From contig JALCCG010000135.1 in the NCBI GenBank assembly GCA_023212695.1, forward strand, positions 1-48,937: 48,937 nucleotides of DNA. The letters are read 5' to 3'. The position numbers and the translations under genes were made by a program. Source of the stretch: Sporisorium sorghi. Its lineage: Eukaryota > Basidiomycota > Ustilaginomycetes > Ustilaginales > Ustilaginaceae. A model generated the notes under the pieces. The model made no database searches. It had not been told where the DNA came from and was given only the letters and a program-made list of their open reading frames with translations. Shown piece by piece: positions 15,731-24,929 of this stretch. How positions within the stretch are numbered: the first letter of the stretch is position 1; the number at the start of each line of letters is the position of its first letter.

Positions 15731-18604
15731 TCACTCGAGCCCACCAGGCATCTTGGCCGTGACAGTTTTGCGACCGCCTCTTCGCTTGGCCGGCGAAGCA
15801 GCCTCCACCGCGTCCGGCTCGACACTGCTCAGCCGGCTCGACCGCCTCACCACCGCTTTCCCACTCTTCGGCGCCGCCGTCGCCGTCCTCCTCCCACCCC
15901 TCTTCGCAGGCGACCTGTTAACCGCATCGTCGTCGCCCACCTCGCTGATGGTATAAATCGTACTCGCACCTTCGTTCGCCTGGCTCCCACCACCACCACC
16001 ACCACCATTCATACTCTCCAGCTCTGCCGTCGCTGCGCGCGTGCGTCTCGCAATCGGAGCGGCATCGCTGACCCCACTCGCATCCGAGCGCGAGTGCTGC
16101 TCCAAGTTGGACAGCGTGAGCGGCTTGCGGTTGGCCGAGCTGGTCGAGCGCGTCATGCGTTTGCTGCCTCCGGCGGCGAGGGACACTTCCGAGCGGCTCT
16201 TGGACAGTTTCGATCCCGTCCCCGTGGCAGGTGCAGCAGAGTGCGCGTCCTGGTTGCTGAGGTTTACGCCGGTGCGCGAGCGCGTCATCTTGGAGGCAGG
16301 CGCGGTGGAAGCCGTCTTGCGCGCGCGTCGCTTCGTGGGCGGCTCGGGTGAGTCGAGCAGTTCTTGCATGTCCTTATCCTCAGCGGCAGCAGCGTCGTCT
16401 TGAGTCTCGTTCCACCCGCGTCGACCAGGCACAAGACGCCCGATGCTGACATCCGCACCCGAAGCTTTGCTGGACTTGGCATGCGTGGTCTGAACAAACG
16501 TGTCGTCGCCATAGTCTTCAGCTGCTGTGCCGTCCTCGGTCTGGCGCTCGGCGTCTTCGAGATCGCTCTCGTCCGACAGGTCGAGTCGCGACTCTTCGCG
16601 TGCCAGGCGGCTCTTCTTTCCGTGCTGCGATACGAGTCCCAGCGCACCGGGCAGCTTGGTGCGGCCTCCTCCGTTAATATTGCTGCTGCTGAGCGAGGGT
16701 GAACTGCGGATCGAGCTGGAAGGGGCGGCGAAGGGAGACGTATTGGCAGGCTGGAAGCCACGCGGGCTGGACTGGTACGGCGAGCGAGAGCCTGAAGCGA
16801 CAGACCCAGAACCGACACCGGCAACAGCGGGGCGCGTCAGCTTGGGAAGGCCCGAGAAGGGGCTGCTGGATGTGAGGCTGGGCTGGTTTCTCCACGGCGA
16901 GGGCGCCTGTGCTGGCTGGCTCGGCGAAGCAGGTGCATTATCCGAACCTTTGACCGCGTCGACGGGCTTGGAGACGAGAACTGCCGAACCGTCCACGTCT
17001 TCGCCCGCCGCCGACTCGTCCATGGCCTCGTCGGTGGACTCTGATGCGGTCGTAGCCGACCTCTGGCCGCTGAGCGCGTTCTTGGCGAGGAACCCGATCA
17101 TCGCGGCAGGATGCTGTGGAGTCGAGCCTCTGCGGCCAGGCGTCGCGATGGGAGAAGCAGCGGTGGAAGCGGCCTTGGTGGGCGTGCTTGGGGCGGACGG
17201 GGAAGCAGACGCGCGAACGACGGCGGACAAGATGGCCGCTTGTGTGGATGGAGTGTGCGTGTTGGAGCGACGCGTCGCAGGCGAAGCACTGAGCGGCGTG
17301 GGTGGTGCCAAAAGGGAGCGGTCTGCTGCGTCGTGAATGACATCTTTGGCATTCGTACCGGTTGCTGAGCCATTGACGACTTTCTCCTCCTGTTCGAATG
17401 CCTCTGCGCCGCCACTGATCTCGACCGACTCCTCGATGCGAAGCAGCTCTTTCTGCACCTCAGGCAAGATGGCCCTGGCTCCAGCAATCATACGCTTGCG
17501 CTGCTCCATCATTTTGCTCCTCTGCTGCACGTCCTTGGCTGAGGCGTGTCCCTGGCTGACATCCGGGCCGAGTCTGCGATCAAGTCCGACAGCATCCATG
17601 TATCTTCCTTGGCTGATGTATCGAACGATGAGCACGTCGGCGGCGACGTAACTCCATGTGGCCGTCATGGCAGCAGGAGGCGACAGCACAAAGCTCTCGA
17701 GCGTCACCTCCTCTTCCGGGTCGAGACTGCAGCCGAGCAGGTTCTGAATGGCAGAAGAGCGCGGTGGCGCGAAACAGTGCTCGAGCACCTTGAAGATGAG
17801 TCTAGCACGGACAGAGACGCGTTGCTGCTCGTCGTCCTGGATGGTGGATGTGATGGCGCGGATCTCGGACAGGGCACGCGCCGGGCCAGAGACGAAGCAG
17901 AGTGCTTGTATCTGCATCTCGATCTCTTGAAGGAAATGCTCTGAGCCAGGAGGAGAGGATGTGACCTGGTTCGACGTGCGCAAGAAGCAAAGGAGAAGCT
18001 TGGCGCGGGCTACCTCGGAGCGTTGTTCGGATGGTGTGGGGAGGAAGAGGGTGCGTACGACCTTGGGAATGAAATCGGCTACGGCCAGCAAAGGGACAGC
18101 TTGATCATACTGATCATTATCGAGAAGCCAGTAGCCCTGCATGGCATCGGTGAACTGAGGCAACACGACGTAGGTGTCGGCGAAGCGTTCTGCAGCTGAT
18201 GATGAATCGCCATCTTGAAGCAGGCCATCACGCTGTGAGAAGGCGTCCAAGTCGAGCAGGAGATAGTATACGAGCGAAAGCTGCTTCAGGTAGTCGAGCG
18301 AGGTGGCAGCAAAGATGGCTGTGAGCAGTTGCGAGAGCTGGTCTTGTGAACGCGGAGGATAGAGCGATGTGTCAACTGAAGCAAGAGCGAGCAGCTCGTC
18401 AAAGAAGAGACTCTGGCCAAAGACGACGTTTCTGCGCTCAGCGATGAATGCAACGCGTTCAGCAGACCATACGGAGTCGACAGGCGCTGTCGATGTGAAG
18501 ATGGGCAGGATGTCGGCGGCGAGGGCAGCCGCCTCTTGGTCGAGGTGGTTGGTAGCCGACTGCATGGCTTGAGATGGCATCGTCGCCGTCGCCGGAATCG
18601 ACAT
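15731..18604 (-). CDS. ELYS-like nucleoporin with long basic tail
   Basis: A 957-residue protein. Residues about 60-330 form the all-helical ELYS-like domain: VFGQSLFFDELLALA, then YPP, a YYLLLDLDAF segment, YWLLDNDQYDQAV and further helices. In animals ELYS/MEL-28 seeds nuclear pore assembly on chromatin; in fission yeast Ely5 binds the Nup107-160 complex. The beta-propeller that precedes this domain in animals is absent. The remaining 600 residues are Ser/Pro/Ala-rich and apparently disordered, with acidic patches. Near the C-terminus two related basic segments, SPAKRGGRRTATA and SPAKRRGGRKTVTA, suggest DNA or importin binding. A Gly run of seven lies near residue 870. The start at 18604 is the first ATG; a second ATG lies eight codons on. 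The gene ends 93 bp from the DUF3237 stop (convergent) and diverges from the RPD3 gene. Confidence 0.82.
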   Translation of the reverse strand: MSIPATATMPSQAMQSATNHLDQEAAALAADILPIFTSTAPVDSVWSAERVAFIAERRNVVFGQSLFFDELLALASVDTSLYPPRSQDQLSQLLTAIFAATSLDYLKQLSLVYYLLLDLDAFSQRDGLLQDGDSSSAAERFADTYVVLPQFTDAMQGYWLLDNDQYDQAVPLLAVADFIPKVVRTLFLPTPSEQRSEVARAKLLLCFLRTSNQVTSSPPGSEHFLQEIEMQIQALCFVSGPARALSEIRAITSTIQDDEQQRVSVRARLIFKVLEHCFAPPRSSAIQNLLGCSLDPEEEVTLESFVLSPPAAMTATWSYVAADVLIVRYISQGRYMDAVGLDRRLGPDVSQGHASAKDVQQRSKMMEQRKRMIAGARAILPEVQKELLRIEESVEISGGAEAFEQEEKVVNGSATGTNAKDVIHDAADRSLLAPPTPLSASPATRRSNTHTPSTQAAILSAVVRASASPSAPSTPTKAASTAASPIATPGRRGSTPQHPAAMIGFLAKNALSGQRSATTASESTDEAMDESAAGEDVDGSAVLVSKPVDAVKGSDNAPASPSQPAQAPSPWRNQPSLTSSSPFSGLPKLTRPAVAGVGSGSVASGSRSPYQSSPRGFQPANTSPFAAPSSSIRSSPSLSSSNINGGGRTKLPGALGLVSQHGKKSRLAREESRLDLSDESDLEDAERQTEDGTAAEDYGDDTFVQTTHAKSSKASGADVSIGRLVPGRRGWNETQDDAAAAEDKDMQELLDSPEPPTKRRARKTASTAPASKMTRSRTGVNLSNQDAHSAAPATGTGSKLSKSRSEVSLAAGGSKRMTRSTSSANRKPLTLSNLEQHSRSDASGVSDAAPIARRTRAATAELESMNGGGGGGGSQANEGASTIYTISEVGDDDAVNRSPAKRGGRRTATAAPKSGKAVVRRSSRLSSVEPDAVEAASPAKRRGGRKTVTAKMPGGLE

Positions 18605-19238
18605 GATGAGCTGGTCGGCTGAGCGCGACAGACAGTCTGCGATCGAAAGCCCCTTATTTTGCTGCTGCGACGATCGATATCGACAAGGTCAGCTGTCGGT
18701 TGACGGTGATGGAAGAGAGAGAGACAAGCGTGACTGAGCAAGCAACCGCATTTCTTTCGACACATCACAGCAGCGGCGAAAACGCACGCTCCAGTCGTTC
18801 TCTCTCTGCATCGGGGCTGCCTATAGCCCCAAAAACGCGTCACTTGACACGCGGAATGCCCGATGCGATTCACACGAAGCGCACGAAGCGCACGAACCTT
18901 CCGCAAATTCTCAAGCGGAGAGTCCGATCTCACCGATTCAGTGCCCAATCAGCCAGAAGTCTCTCTTCTCGAATCGGATGCAATTGAAGCAAGTCCAGGG
19001 GGTCTCTCGAATCGCTTGCTCCTTGCTATCCTCTGCCACCGTCTCTTTCATCGTCTCATCCGCCTCTCACACCGTCGTATTCCTTTCTCTTGATCACACG
19101 CTTTCGATTGTTCCTGCGCTTCCTTCCGACACCCTCCCGTTGCTTGCAGCCACATCCGACACTCAGCGGCGGCTGCTCCGCCCCTCACAAAGCAGAACCA
19201 GACATCTCTCGCCATTTCCCTTTCCCTCGTTGGCCGCC
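18605..19238. other. divergent promoter region, ELYS / RPD3
   Basis: This 634 bp gap lies between two divergent starts. The half nearer RPD3 is C/T-rich, as in a leader. The in-frame open stretch from 18978 lacks an earlier ATG with a convincing context and has no deacetylase-like sequence. No defined factor site is called. Confidence 0.55.
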
Positions 19239-20868
19239 ATGGAGCCGGCTCCCGTCTTTCGCACACCTCGCAAGAGGGTAGCTTACTACTACGACCATGA
19301 CGTTGGCAACTTCAGCTACGGACTCGGTCACCCCATGAAGCCGCACCGCATGCGCATGACGCACAACCTCGTCACCAACTACGGCCTGCACAAGAAGATG
19401 GACATCCTCCGTCCCAAGCGCGCCACTCGCGACCAGATGACTCGCTTCCACACCGATGAATACGTCGACTTCCTTCACCGCGTCACACCCGAATCCGTCC
19501 ACGAGCTCACCAACGAAGGCACGCGCTACCTCATCGGCGAGGACTGTCCTGCTTTCGATGGTCTCTACGAGTTTTGTTCCATCTCGGCGGGTGGCTCGCT
19601 CGCTGCTGCTACGCGTCTCAACTCGGGCGAATCCGACGTCGCCATCAACTGGGCTGGTGGACTGCATCACGCCAAGAAGAGGGAGGCGAGTGGGTTCTGC
19701 TATGTCAACGACATTGTGCTCGCCATCCTCGAGCTGCTCCGTGTCCACCTCCGCGTGCTGTACATCGACATTGACATCCACCACGGCGACGGTGTCGAAG
19801 AGGCCTTCTACACCACCGATCGCGTCATGACGGCGAGCTTCCACAAGTTTGGTGACTTCTTCCCCGGCACCGGTGACGTGCGCGACATCGGCTTGAAGAA
19901 GGGCAAGAACTACTGCGTCAATGTGCCCCTCCGCGACGGCATTGGCGATGTCGAGTTTGGCAACATCTTCCGACCCGTCATCTCCCACATCATGGAATGG
20001 TATCGACCCGGTGCGGTTGTGCTTCAGTGCGGTGCTGATTCGCTGGCTGGTGACAAGCTCGGCTGCTTCAACCTCTCGATGCGCGGCCACGCCGACTGCG
20101 TTGCGTTCATGCAGACCTTCGACGTGCCGCTCATCACGCTTGGTGGAGGAGGATATACGGTTCGCAACGTGGCGCGCACATGGACGTACGAGACGGGCCT
20201 GCTCGTGGGTCAGAAGCTCGACGAGGATCTGCCGTTCAACGACTACATCCAGTACTTTGGCCCCGAATACAAGCTCGAAGTGCCGCCCACGTCGATGGAC
20301 AATCTCAACTCGCGCGAGTACCTCGACAACCTCCGTACAAAGATCATCGACAACCTGCGCAACCTGCCCTCAGCGCCCGGTGTGCAGATGCAAGAGACGC
20401 CACGCACCACGCTAAACCCGGCCGACGTCGAGGTGTCGGACGACGAGGACTCGGATCTGGACGAGAGGATCTCGCAGCGCTTGCGCGATGCGCACGTGCA
20501 GCGCTGGGACGACGAGCTGTCTGGCGACGAGGCCGAGGGTGAGGGGGAAAGGCTCGAGTCCGCATGGGCTGCTGCTACGAGTAGGAGGTCCAGCACTGCC
20601 TCGAACGGCAAGAGGAGGCCGGGCATCATGGACCCGCTCAAGCCGTACGAACACGACCTCGGTCTCAAGTACATTTCGCAAAACGGCGCCGGAGCAGCAA
20701 AAGGGAAAGGCAGGGCCAAGAGGACGTTCTTCGCCGCGCGCGCTGCCAAGCCGGTGCTCGTCGATCTGCATTTGGATGAGGACGACGACGAAGACGACCA
20801 TGACCATCGTCATCAGTTGAACAGCAGGATAGGCGCGAGAAGCGGAAGCGGACGCACTCGGGCGTATT

Positions 20869-20899
<31 letters not shown>

Positions 20900-21038
20900 G
20901 GGTGGTGATGGCTCGACGACGGGCGTGCCTGGCGACGCTACGCCTTTGAGCGACGTCGAGATGGGCTCGCCTGCGCTGTCGGCCGCGGCGGTTGCGTCGT
21001 CGACCAACGGCCATGCGAGGGCGAACGGTCGTAGGTGA
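19239..21038 (+). CDS. RPD3: class I histone deacetylase, RPD3 type
   Basis: A 599-residue zinc-dependent lysine deacetylase, the catalytic subunit of SIN3/RPD3-type corepressor complexes. The catalytic domain spans about 12-390. The active-site His pair is in GLHHAKK (143-144). The zinc ligands are D179 and H181 in [11 protein letters not shown] and D267 in QCGADSL, and the catalytic Tyr is Y306 in [10 protein letters not shown]; all are present. [13 protein letters not shown] and [11 protein letters not shown] favour RPD3 over HOS2. Beyond the domain is a tail of about 200 residues with acidic patches ([21 protein letters not shown]) and a run of 12 Ala encoded by GCT repeats near 20870-20900. 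The ATG at 19239 has a strong GCCGCCATGG context. In Ustilago an RPD3-class enzyme called Hda1 affects mating-type-dependent gene expression and spore formation; whether this is its orthologue is inferred, not shown. Confidence 0.95.
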
Positions 21039-21187
21039 AGGGGCTCGCTCATCTGTTGTATTTGTATGTTTGGCATTCATCGTGTCTCATTGTCCACGTG
21101 TGTGCGTCTAAGGAGAGTGTGTGTGACGTGAATCGATAGCAGAGAAAAGGGCTGTAGTGTACATGAGATGCATTGAGTGAAAAGGGG

Positions 21188-22153
21188 TCAAGCCTCGACG
21201 GTAGCGCCCAAGCTGAACTTTGCCGCATGCTCGTCAAACGCGCGCTCGAGTGCCGAGTACTCCACGACCAAAGGATGCGCCGCATTGACCTGTTTGAGCT
21301 GCTGCAGATACTCGAGCCCTGCCTGCGATGCGGGCGTGGCGTGTGTCTCGACCACCACCCTGTTAGCCAGAATCTGGGCGTTGCTGGGGTCCAACGCAGC
21401 GGCGTCGTCGAGCTGCTTCTTTGCGCCCTGCCAATCAGCGTTAGCAGCGAGCGCGGTGGCCTTGCCGATGAGCGAGGGCACCGCGTTCACCGTCCCTGCC
21501 GCAGACGGGTTCTGCGCGAGCTCGTCATACACGTAAAAAGCCTGCTGCGTGGCGCGGCCGCCCTTGGCGAGGCCGATCCACGCCTCGATGAGTTGGATGA
21601 GCAGCGAATCGTCCGCCCAGGCTCGTGCGGCGAGGTACTCCTTCTCCGCCAGATCGAGCCGGTGGATGGCGAGCAGGATGTGCACACCCAAAGCGACGCA
21701 TTCGATCTCCTTGCTGCTAGCGGAGGATGCGACACCGAGCGTGTTGAGCGCCTCCTCCGCATCGCCGTCGAGGTAGAGCGCGGTGGCAGCAGCACATCGG
21801 ATGGTTTGGCCCTTGTCTTCGCCAACGACGGCGTGGTCGAGCAGCTCGGTCAGGTTGACTAGCTCGCGCGACATGGCATCTGTGTTGTTTTGCGTGTGCG
21901 CCTGGATGAAGCGCGCGAGGGACTGGATGGCTTGCACGTGTGGTTCTGAGGGGAGCGAAGAGAGCAGCGACAGGGCTGAGGCGGGATCGGAGGGCGAGCG
22001 AGCGAGTTGCGATCGTGCGGCGTAGAGTAGTGTCGAGACGGATGCGGGGTCGGAAGAGCGGGCGTTGGAGGTGGATGAAAGCGCAAGGTCGATGCAGCCC
22101 TGGTAGGCGCCTTGGTAGAAGAGAGACTGGACTTGGAAGAGTGTCGACTCCAT
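21188..22153 (-). CDS. SEC28: coatomer epsilon subunit (epsilon-COP)
   Basis: A 321-residue subunit of the COPI coat, which carries cargo from Golgi to ER and within the Golgi. The whole protein is a TPR-like helical solenoid, as in yeast Sec28 (296 residues). It begins MESTLFQVQSLFYQGAYQ, a typical family start. Family signatures include RCAAATALYLDGDAEEAL and LIEAWIGLAKGG, followed by the AFYVYDELAQ helix pair. No targeting signal or membrane segment is seen. Its stop lies 150 bp from the RPD3 stop (convergent), and its start is 228 bp from the divergent POF1-like gene. There is no intron. Confidence 0.93.
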   Translation of the reverse strand: MESTLFQVQSLFYQGAYQGCIDLALSSTSNARSSDPASVSTLLYAARSQLARSPSDPASALSLLSSLPSEPHVQAIQSLARFIQAHTQNNTDAMSRELVNLTELLDHAVVGEDKGQTIRCAAATALYLDGDAEEALNTLGVASSASSKEIECVALGVHILLAIHRLDLAEKEYLAARAWADDSLLIQLIEAWIGLAKGGRATQQAFYVYDELAQNPSAAGTVNAVPSLIGKATALAANADWQGAKKQLDDAAALDPSNAQILANRVVVETHATPASQAGLEYLQQLKQVNAAHPLVVEYSALERAFDEHAAKFSLGATVEA

Positions 22154-22381
22154 CTTGATTTGCTGTGCAAAAGAGTGTCTCGGTCGAGGAGAAGAAGGTC
22201 AGGAAGAAACGAGTGAGTCGACAAAAGTGTTGTGCTGGAGTTTCTCAGTCGCGCACAGACGCGGGCAATACAGCGCTGCTGTCTCGTGCGAAAGAAGAGG
22301 CTCGCCTCCCCAACGCTTTCCTTGCTTTGCACGGCAACCCTCCTCAACCTTGCCCTTCGATCATACCGACAACCAACAACG

Positions 22382-23437
22382 ATGGCCAGCACTCTCTCCG
22401 ACCCCTCTGCAACAGACGAAAAGCTGCAGGACGACATGGCGCTGGCAAGCAAAGTCGCGCGAGCTGCGGCTTCAAAGACCACCGCCCAGGGCTCGGGTGT
22501 CCGCCTTGTCTACTCTACAAGATCCAGCTGGCCTTTCGCTTCCAGCTCCTCCTCCTCTTCTCCTTCCGGCAGTGGAACGCTCGACATCGCGGTCCTAGAC
22601 TCGTCATTCAACCCACCATCACGAGCTCATCTCGCGCTGCTCCTCTCACAACCCATCCTCACCGCGCAAAAACGCAGCTACGACGGCCACTTGCTGCTCT
22701 TCTCGACGCAGAACGCGGACAAGGGAGCCGGCAAGCCAGGCGATGCATCGCTCGCTCAACGTGTCGAGATGATGACGCTCATGGCCAAAGACGTAGAGCG
22801 CATACAAGCTGCCTCGGGCCACCCTGCCAACGTCGCCGTAGGGCTTGTAGACAAACCGCTCATCTTTGCCAAGTCGACACTCACGTGGGATCTGCTCAAG
22901 CAGCAGCAGCAGCAGCAGCAGCAGCACGCACAGCGGAAAGAAGAAGCACAACCGCGCCTACACTGGGTGGTGGGCTTCGACACACTCTACCGCGTCTTCC
23001 AGCTCAAGTACTATCCATCCCTGCAAGAGTTCCAGCAGCAATGCAGGCAATTCTTCGATCGGGAAGGCACCACGTTTGTGTGTGCTCGCCGCGACCCCGC
23101 GTCGTACCCTCAGCTCGCTAGTGCGCAATCGGATGCACAGGATGCAAAGCAGCACGCGAGGCAGGAGGAAGACAGGCTGCTCGCTTTGGAAAACGTCGCA
23201 CCTTGGGTGCAGCGTGGTTCGATCGGCATGCTCGACATCGACCCGGACCAGGCGAAGCTCAGTTCGACCAGGATCAGGACGCTGCTCAAGGATGCGAGTG
23301 TAGATGCGGGGGAGAAGAAGCAGCGGTTGCAGGGGTTGGTGCCGCCGTCGCTGGTCGAGTACCTCGTCGAGACGGGCGTCTATCGAGATGATGATGATGG
23401 ATGGGTTCGCCGAAAGAAAAAATCGGTGGGATGTTAG
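22382..23437 (+). CDS. POF1: POF1-type nicotinamide-nucleotide adenylyltransferase
   Basis: A 351-residue nucleotidyltransferase-fold protein related to yeast POF1 and other NMN adenylyltransferases, which join NMN and ATP to NAD. The N-terminal nucleotide-binding loop is in VLDSSFNPPSRAHLALL (about 71-87), a variant of the GSFNP...H motif with the His kept. WVVGFDTLYR lies in the middle, and the C-terminal signature LSSTRIRTLLKD supplies the S-T-x-x-R motif. A run of eight Gln encoded by CAG (22901-22924) interrupts the domain and is unlikely to be structural. The N-terminal 60 residues are Ser-rich. The ATG at 22382 is chosen; an open frame extends 150 bp further up but has no recognisable family sequence. 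Substrate preference between NMN and nicotinate mononucleotide cannot be read from the sequence. Confidence 0.85.
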   Translation: MASTLSDPSATDEKLQDDMALASKVARAAASKTTAQGSGVRLVYSTRSSWPFASSSSSSSPSGSGTLDIAVLDSSFNPPSRAHLALLLSQPILTAQKRSYDGHLLLFSTQNADKGAGKPGDASLAQRVEMMTLMAKDVERIQAASGHPANVAVGLVDKPLIFAKSTLTWDLLKQQQQQQQQHAQRKEEAQPRLHWVVGFDTLYRVFQLKYYPSLQEFQQQCRQFFDREGTTFVCARRDPASYPQLASAQSDAQDAKQHARQEEDRLLALENVAPWVQRGSIGMLDIDPDQAKLSSTRIRTLLKDASVDAGEKKQRLQGLVPPSLVEYLVETGVYRDDDDGWVRRKKKSVGC

Positions 23438-23610
23438 AGTTTTAGAGAGACGCGGAAAGCGCGTAAATTGAACGGCGTTTTTTTTTTGCGTCGCCACCAC
23501 GCTTGGACCCTTCTTGGTGCTGATGGCTGTCAGCGCGTCAATCATCCGCCCCACCATCATCCAATTGCTCGAACCATCATGCGGATCTTCACGTCGATCA
23601 AGTGCACAGC

Positions 23611-24588
23611 ATGACCGACTTTTTTGCACAGCATCAGCATCAACAGCGTCCCGCACTTGCGACTCACCCATGGATCTCCTCCTCCAGCAGCACCAACATG
23701 GATCCAAGCCGTCACTTTGACGCTCAACAGCAGCCCTACGCGTACCAGCAGCACTCGTCGCCCGCTGGCCCGAGCAGTACATCGCGCAACGATGTGACCG
23801 CTGCCACTCTTCCGCACCAAGCCTTTTCCTCGCCCACCAGCAACGACGTGTATCCCGCATCGACGCTGGCGGCGGTGGAGGCGACACGCGCGCGCTTCTT
23901 TGCGCAGCAGACCGGCGGCGGCAGTCGTTCGGCACCGCGCTCGCGACCGACGCTGACGGGATCGACGCTTGTCTCGCGCAGCGCTTCGGATGGTCGACAC
24001 AGGCAACACAAGGTGCACGCGCTCTCGAGTTCCGCGGCGACGTCGTACCGCCAATCGTTCTTCGACCGGTGCCAGCGCGCGATGGACCAGTCACGCAGCG
24101 CACAGAGGCAGCAGCGGGTGACGGCGTTGCGCAAGGGCGCGGACGCGTTCACCCCGGGGATTTTTTCGGATGATATGGATGTTGAGGACGACGAGTATTC
24201 CGCAGCTGCGTCGTCGTCGTCGTCGTCGCCGCCACCGCTGCCGTCGAGTCAAGAGCGCGAAGAGGACGACGAGCTCACCCGCCACCGCATCATCGCAGAG
24301 TATTCGCGTCTCAAGCGGATCTACGAGCTGAAAGGTCATTTGGAGATCGGCTGGATCGACCCGGACCAGCTGAGCTGGTTGGAGAGCGAGGTGAAACAGC
24401 AACAGCAGCAGCAGCAAGAGGCAGACGTGGACCCGTACTGGTTGGCGGACGACGAGCAGCTCGAACAGCTCTGGGTCGAGTCGCTGCAGCTTTCCCAGCA
24501 GACACGAGGCGAGATGGACGAGGATGAGCCGGGCGAGTTTGAGGACGATGCGGCGTTTGAGGCCGAGTTGGCGCGGTTGCCTGTTTGA
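23611..24588 (+). CDS. unknown acidic protein with conserved-looking C-terminal helix
   Basis: I do not recognise this 325-residue protein. The first half is Gln/Ser/Pro/His-rich and apparently disordered. A basic segment with SYRQSFFDRCQRAMDQSR around 150-168 looks helical. After a Ser run and Asp/Glu-rich linker comes a more ordered part, RIIAEYSRLKRIYELKGHL followed by IGWIDPDQLSWLE, then a Gln run and an acidic tail with WLADDEQLEQLW and FEDDAAFEAELARLP. The order of a helix, a W-containing turn and acidic helices suggests a protein-interaction module. The frame opens slightly earlier without an ATG, so 23611 is the first start; an internal ATG at 23698 is also possible. Coding potential is supported by a 978 bp open frame with the same codon bias as its neighbours. 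Confidence 0.7.
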   Translation: MTDFFAQHQHQQRPALATHPWISSSSSTNMDPSRHFDAQQQPYAYQQHSSPAGPSSTSRNDVTAATLPHQAFSSPTSNDVYPASTLAAVEATRARFFAQQTGGGSRSAPRSRPTLTGSTLVSRSASDGRHRQHKVHALSSSAATSYRQSFFDRCQRAMDQSRSAQRQQRVTALRKGADAFTPGIFSDDMDVEDDEYSAAASSSSSSPPPLPSSQEREEDDELTRHRIIAEYSRLKRIYELKGHLEIGWIDPDQLSWLESEVKQQQQQQQEADVDPYWLADDEQLEQLWVESLQLSQQTRGEMDEDEPGEFEDDAAFEAELARLPV

Positions 24589-24929
24589 AGGGCGTTTGAA
24601 AGTAGTTGAAGAGGCGATGAAATGGTGTTTGGACATCACCGGCTCACACACACACACACACACACAATGCGCAATATACCCCCATGGTTCAAGACGTCTT
24701 GATTGCCCACGATGCTCCTCACGATGCAGTGCAGAGAGACACAGCCGCTGCGTAGCTTCGAACAGGCGCTCTCGTGCCAGCTGAAAGCATCGGTCGATGA
24801 AATTGTACAATTGTGATGGAGCGGCCCCCCCTACGTACAGCGAGACACTAAACACCGGTGATCAAGAAACTAGGTTGCAATCGGCTCCAAAGCCGACCAC
24901 CATTTTTGGCTGCGCACCCTCGATCCTCT
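24589..24929. other. convergent 3' region with CA repeat
   Basis: This 341 bp gap separates converging stops. It holds a (CA)11 repeat and nothing else I can identify. Confidence 0.6.
24645..24666. repeat. (CA)11 microsatellite
   Basis: Eleven perfect CA units in the convergent gap downstream of the unknown acidic protein gene. Confidence 0.95.
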
